Assembly (NCBI GenBank): GCA_934045075.1
Contig: OW203749.1
Location: forward strand, 5,422,804 to 5,486,803
Reading direction: 5' to 3'
Source of the DNA: Yponomeuta sedellus
Taxonomy: Eukaryota > Arthropoda > Insecta > Lepidoptera > Yponomeutidae
Length of the DNA: 64,000 nt
The notes below the pieces were generated by a model, which did no database searches, had not been told where the DNA came from, and worked only from the letters and a program-made list of their open reading frames with translations. The position numbers and the translations under genes are program-made. Shown piece by piece: positions 61,095 to 64,000 of the stretch (its first letter is position 1; every line of letters starts with the position of its first letter).

Positions 61095-61650
61095 AATGTA
61101 CAAAGCATAAGGTACCTAGGTGGATAATAGTAGATAACAACCTAAGTTTCAAAGATCATATAAAGCAACTATTTAATAGAATCAGTAAACTTCTATACTT
61201 TTGCAAGAACTTAAGACACGTAGTTGAACCCTATCTGCTAAAACAAATTTATTTTTCTATCTGTCAATCACTATTAACTTATTGTATATCTTCGTGGGGT
61301 GGAATAGCTAAAACGTATCTAAAGACTATTATATAAAGAAATTGCTCAACGAGCAGTCCTTAAAGTTTGCACTTTTAAAAGCTTTTATTATCCGACGACC
61401 CTGTTATATCAGTTCTGTGATGTATTAACAGTTCGCCAACTATATATATTAAATACAATTATTAAACAACATAATAAGATTAAATTTATTAGCAATGAAA
61501 CACAAAAACGAAGAAAATATATTATGGATCGAGGCGCAACCTTTCATACAAAAATTATTAACAAATATTTTCCATTTTTGGGTCCCTTCATATATAAGAC
61601 ACTGGACAAAAAGTTAAATATTAACACAAGGACTTCAACAGAATGCAAAA
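61095..61650 (+). pseudogene. C-terminal fragment of another LINE reverse transcriptase
   Basis: Reads WIIVDNNLSFKDHIKQLFNR, then YFCKNLRHVVEPYLLKQIYF, then SLLTYCISSWGGIAKTYL, then, after a stop and shift, FKSFYYPTTLLYQFCDVLTV. The order matches the Jockey-type C terminus (YLGv.iD..l.w..Hi ... W g) but differs in sequence from both other LINEs here. Confidence 0.65.
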
Positions 61651-61712
61651 AAGTAATAATATATATATAATTATTATATATATATATATATATAATAATT
61701 ATATATATAATG
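61640..61712. repeat. (TA)n-rich palindromic tract
   Basis: Alternating at/ta runs with attattatatatatatat; the tract is self-complementary. Confidence 0.9.
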
Positions 61713-62083
61713 ATTTTCAAAAACTGAGGTTGATGGAAATTTTAGAGAAGTATCGTAAACAATTCGCTTTTCAAAAGCAGGATTTAGGTAAATGTAGTAT
61801 AGAGGAAGTGACAATAAGAATGTCGGACGAGATTCCAATCCACAAGCCTCCTTATCGAGTTTCAGATGCTCAAAGGAAGATTGTAGATGAGCAGGTTGAT
61901 GAGATGCTTAAAAATGGGGTCATTCGGGAAAGCAAAAGTGCGTTCGCCTCACCGGTAGTCTTGGTGCGGAAAGCTGATGGCGCGTGGAGGTTTTGCATCG
62001 ATTTTAGAGCGTTAAATAAGGAAGTTATTAACGACTCATATCCGATACATCGAATTGATGATATCGTTACATTTTCCCCCTGA
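61713..62083 (+). pseudogene. Gypsy reverse transcriptase N-terminal fragment
   Basis: Reads LMEILEKYRKQFAFQKQDLG, then IHKPPYRVSDAQRKIVDEQV, then GVIRESKSAFASPVVLVRKA, then WRFCIDFRALNKEVINDSYP, the start of a Ty3/Gypsy RT (PYR.s..., SpfaSPvvlV.KkdG..R.CiDyR.LN..t..d.yPip.id). It stops right after HRIDDIVTF and is bordered on both sides by TA-rich tracts. Fragment only. Confidence 0.82.
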
Positions 62084-62225
62084 AATATATATATATATTT
62101 TTTATATATATAAAGTTTCCTATATTTATTGCATCTACTACACACCCTCTCTCACGTACACACACTCACTCACACATTTACACACCGAGAGGTTCTTACA
62201 CTATACACACTGTAATAGATTTATA
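62084..62225. repeat. (TA)n-rich tract followed by a CA/CTCA-rich stretch
   Basis: atatatatatattttttata and then acactcactcacacatttac. No gene. Confidence 0.7.
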
Positions 62226-62499
62226 AGATTTAATTAATAGCTGGAACATAAAAGATTGCACTGCATACTCTGTACTAATTTCATCATTTTTAATATACAA
62301 ACAAATGAAACTGTTTTGATTTGGTCTAAACTTTTTTGTAGCTAGTTCTATCTGTATATTTTTTCCGGATGGGGGCGCTGTTTGTTGAAGTACAGGTTCA
62401 CGCCTAGTTTAGCAACAGATGCTACTATTTGCTTTTTGAAAAATGTACCTAGCATAATTCTAATTTAAGAAACTACTTGTATGATATTTTTGGAACAAA

Positions 62500-62625
62500 T
62501 AAATTCTATTCTATTCTTTATTGTACACCAGAGCACATATTATAAAACATGTAAAGTTACAAAGTACAATTGGCGGCCTTATTGCTAAAAGCAATTTCTT
62601 CCAGACAACCTTAAGACGGAAAGTT
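62500..62625 (-). repeat. LINE 3'-end fragment
   Basis: attctttattgtacaccaga ... aattggcggccttattgct + aaaagcaatttcttcca; reverse complement of the end at 47730-47860. Confidence 0.65.
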
Positions 62626-63160
62626 GCAGAAAGAAACAGGAGACGGGTAGTCGGTGCAAATATGAATATATTAATACACTACTTATATAAATAACAATAT
62701 TCCTACATAAAATACCTACATATAAATAACAATATTGAGGGACACCGGCAGTAGTATCACACCAAGAGGAGAAGGATTCGTCTATACGTTTAGCCATAGA
62801 ATACAAAGATTACAAATTTGGTTCATGAGATTAGGTATAAATTAGTGAGAAAAATTTAAAAACTAATGGGCGCTTTTACTTTATCTGTCACATCATGCTT
62901 TCCAAATAGGTGTTTGGGAAACAACGTCGATACATGAAATCAATAGAAGATTGCATAACGAGGGTAGAAAGAATCAATTCCCGAGGTATTGATACTTTCT
63001 ACCCGGCGGCTATTGTCCGAGTAGAAATTGATTCTTTTACCCGTGTTAAGCACTCTACTTTTCATTTCGAATATGAGGAAAATAAAAACTAATTTTTAAT
63101 ATTAAAATCTTGACATAAAAGATTATTACCAATTTTTTTTAATTCCGTCACAGATAATAT
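62626..63160. other. AT-rich sequence, one inverted pair
   Basis: gagggtagaaagaatcaatt (62960) and aaattgattcttttacccg (63024) are near-complementary. The 60-codon frame over this hairpin (62910-63092) is not supported as a gene. Confidence 0.5.
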
Positions 63161-63169
63161 AACTGATTA

Positions 63170-63382
63170 CAGTGCGTTCACATTAACTTGACGCGTGAGA
63201 GAATTGGTAACAAGGACATAACATGTGAATTAGCTTTTGGACCTAATCGGAAGATGGTAAAACAAGCCCTCAATCCTTTTATTTTCCCCAAGTAATGGGA
63301 ATGATTTCTTTTTCAACATGGTAACAGTAAACATCTCAGTGCTACCAATTCTCTCACGCGTCAAGTTAATGTGAACGCACTG
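63170..63382. mobile_element. MITE with perfect 40-bp inverted ends and TA target duplication
   Basis: cagtgcgttcacattaactt ... at the left, its exact reverse complement at the right (63343-63382), TA at 63168-63169 and 63383-63384. Length 213 bp, no coding capacity. The perfect ends suggest recent movement. Confidence 0.9.
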
Positions 63383-63432
63383 TAGTACCGCATATTTTAG
63401 TCGACTTTTTAAACTTTAAATATGGAACTCAC

Positions 63433-63486
63433 CTCGTAATTGTTGCGGCATACTCCGCTCAAAGAAGTTTGCGAAATGAACACTGG
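63433..63486 (-). CDS. Possible upstream exon of the serine protease
   Basis: On the minus strand, acceptor gagtttctaaacag|CCAGTG and donor TACGAG|gtgagt enclose 54 bp with one frame open in phase 0: PVFISQTSLSGVCRNNYE. It lies in the expected direction, but about 8 kb from the His exon and without diagnostic motifs. Confidence 0.25.
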
Positions 63487-63489
63487 CTG

Positions 63490-64000
63490 TTTAGAAACTC
63501 ACATGGCCGCAGCATTTTTTTTTTATTAATTTTTTTTTAAAGCCTATTTATTACAAAAACTCTTCACAGCTGACAGTAGTTCTATTTTTAAAGTTCATCC
63601 CCGCCTTTGGGTGGAAAGTAATTTGTATGAGTTTTTCCCTCCCTATGGAGGGAAGCAGCATTTTCCACCCAATAATCAGATCAAAACAACACTACTTTCC
63701 GAGTATGAGAAATGAAAAAAATATTTTACATCTCTCATGTTCGGTAAGTAGGTTTTTATTACCTCCCAAATGGGCTTGTAGGTAACTAATTAGCGCTCTA
63801 ATGTAATAATGTAGCTAGAAAAACCATATGGCGGTACCTAAGTAATTTTATAAAAAAAACACTTCTTTCTTTCAAAAAGTTCGCCGCAATAGACCATCAT
63901 ACTGGCGGCATGCATTCAGCCCAATGACCGAAGAGGTCGCTTTGCTATTTAGCCTTGTCTTCGTGTGAGTGTAATAGTCATCAATTTTAAATATCGAACG
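63490..64000. other. AT-rich sequence without recognised features
   Basis: No gene or repeat family recognised; an inverted pair ccccgcctttgggtggaaag / ttttccacccaataatc lies near 63600-63675. Confidence 0.45.

Overview
This is a eukaryotic, intron-rich and repeat-dense window, most probably from a moth or butterfly (Lepidoptera). The pointers are a LINE whose ORF1 ends in a baculovirus-FP-like domain, a Helitron end of the type common in lepidopteran genomes, a complete DIRS element, several SINE families and very many short inverted-repeat elements. The species cannot be named from the sequence.

Layout. Positions 1-41807 (+ strand) hold the 3' half of one host gene, a LRRK-type (leucine-rich repeat kinase) gene. 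I could join 16 coding exons with consistent splice phases from 1450 to the stop at 41805-41807, about 690 residues. They encode the end of the COR-to-kinase linker, a full kinase domain (glycine loop, catalytic Lys, YRDLK, DYG, APE, CW..RP) and a C-terminal WD40-like region. The end of one more upstream exon is repeated at the left edge. About 2 kb of exon sits in about 40 kb of intron filled with mobile elements. From 41.8 to 47.1 kb I see mainly repeat fragments and one weak candidate first exon (43651-43683). On the minus strand, 55364 down to 47139 is the C-terminal part of an S1 (chymotrypsin-fold) serine protease in four exons that carry the His, Asp and Ser of the triad; its 5' end lies to the right. 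From 55.6 to 62.1 kb there are decayed LINE and Gypsy sequences, and the remainder holds MITEs and unexplained AT-rich DNA.

Mobile elements include: a nearly full-length LINE with an intact 1008-residue ORF2 (3376-7930, minus); a DIRS-type tyrosine-recombinase retrotransposon with inverted terminal repeats and an internal complementary region (28360-33655, minus); a Tc1/mariner-like transposon with a DD82E triad spacing (52878-54538); a second LINE with an SGNH-esterase ORF1, now broken (55600-60945); a Gypsy 3' end with LTR (50645-51284) and a matching solo LTR (8748-8993); a SINE derived from 5S rRNA; a SINE with a complete tRNA-like cloverleaf; and MITEs with TA or TAA target duplications.

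The most unusual feature is in the LRRK gene. At five different exons the exon-intron junction itself has become the unit of a tandem array (162, 42, 56, 186, ~130-250 and ~80 bp units), so that one gene holds dozens of copies of its own 5' or 3' splice sites. A separate intron carries an uninterrupted (AATG)n tract of about 2.31 kb.
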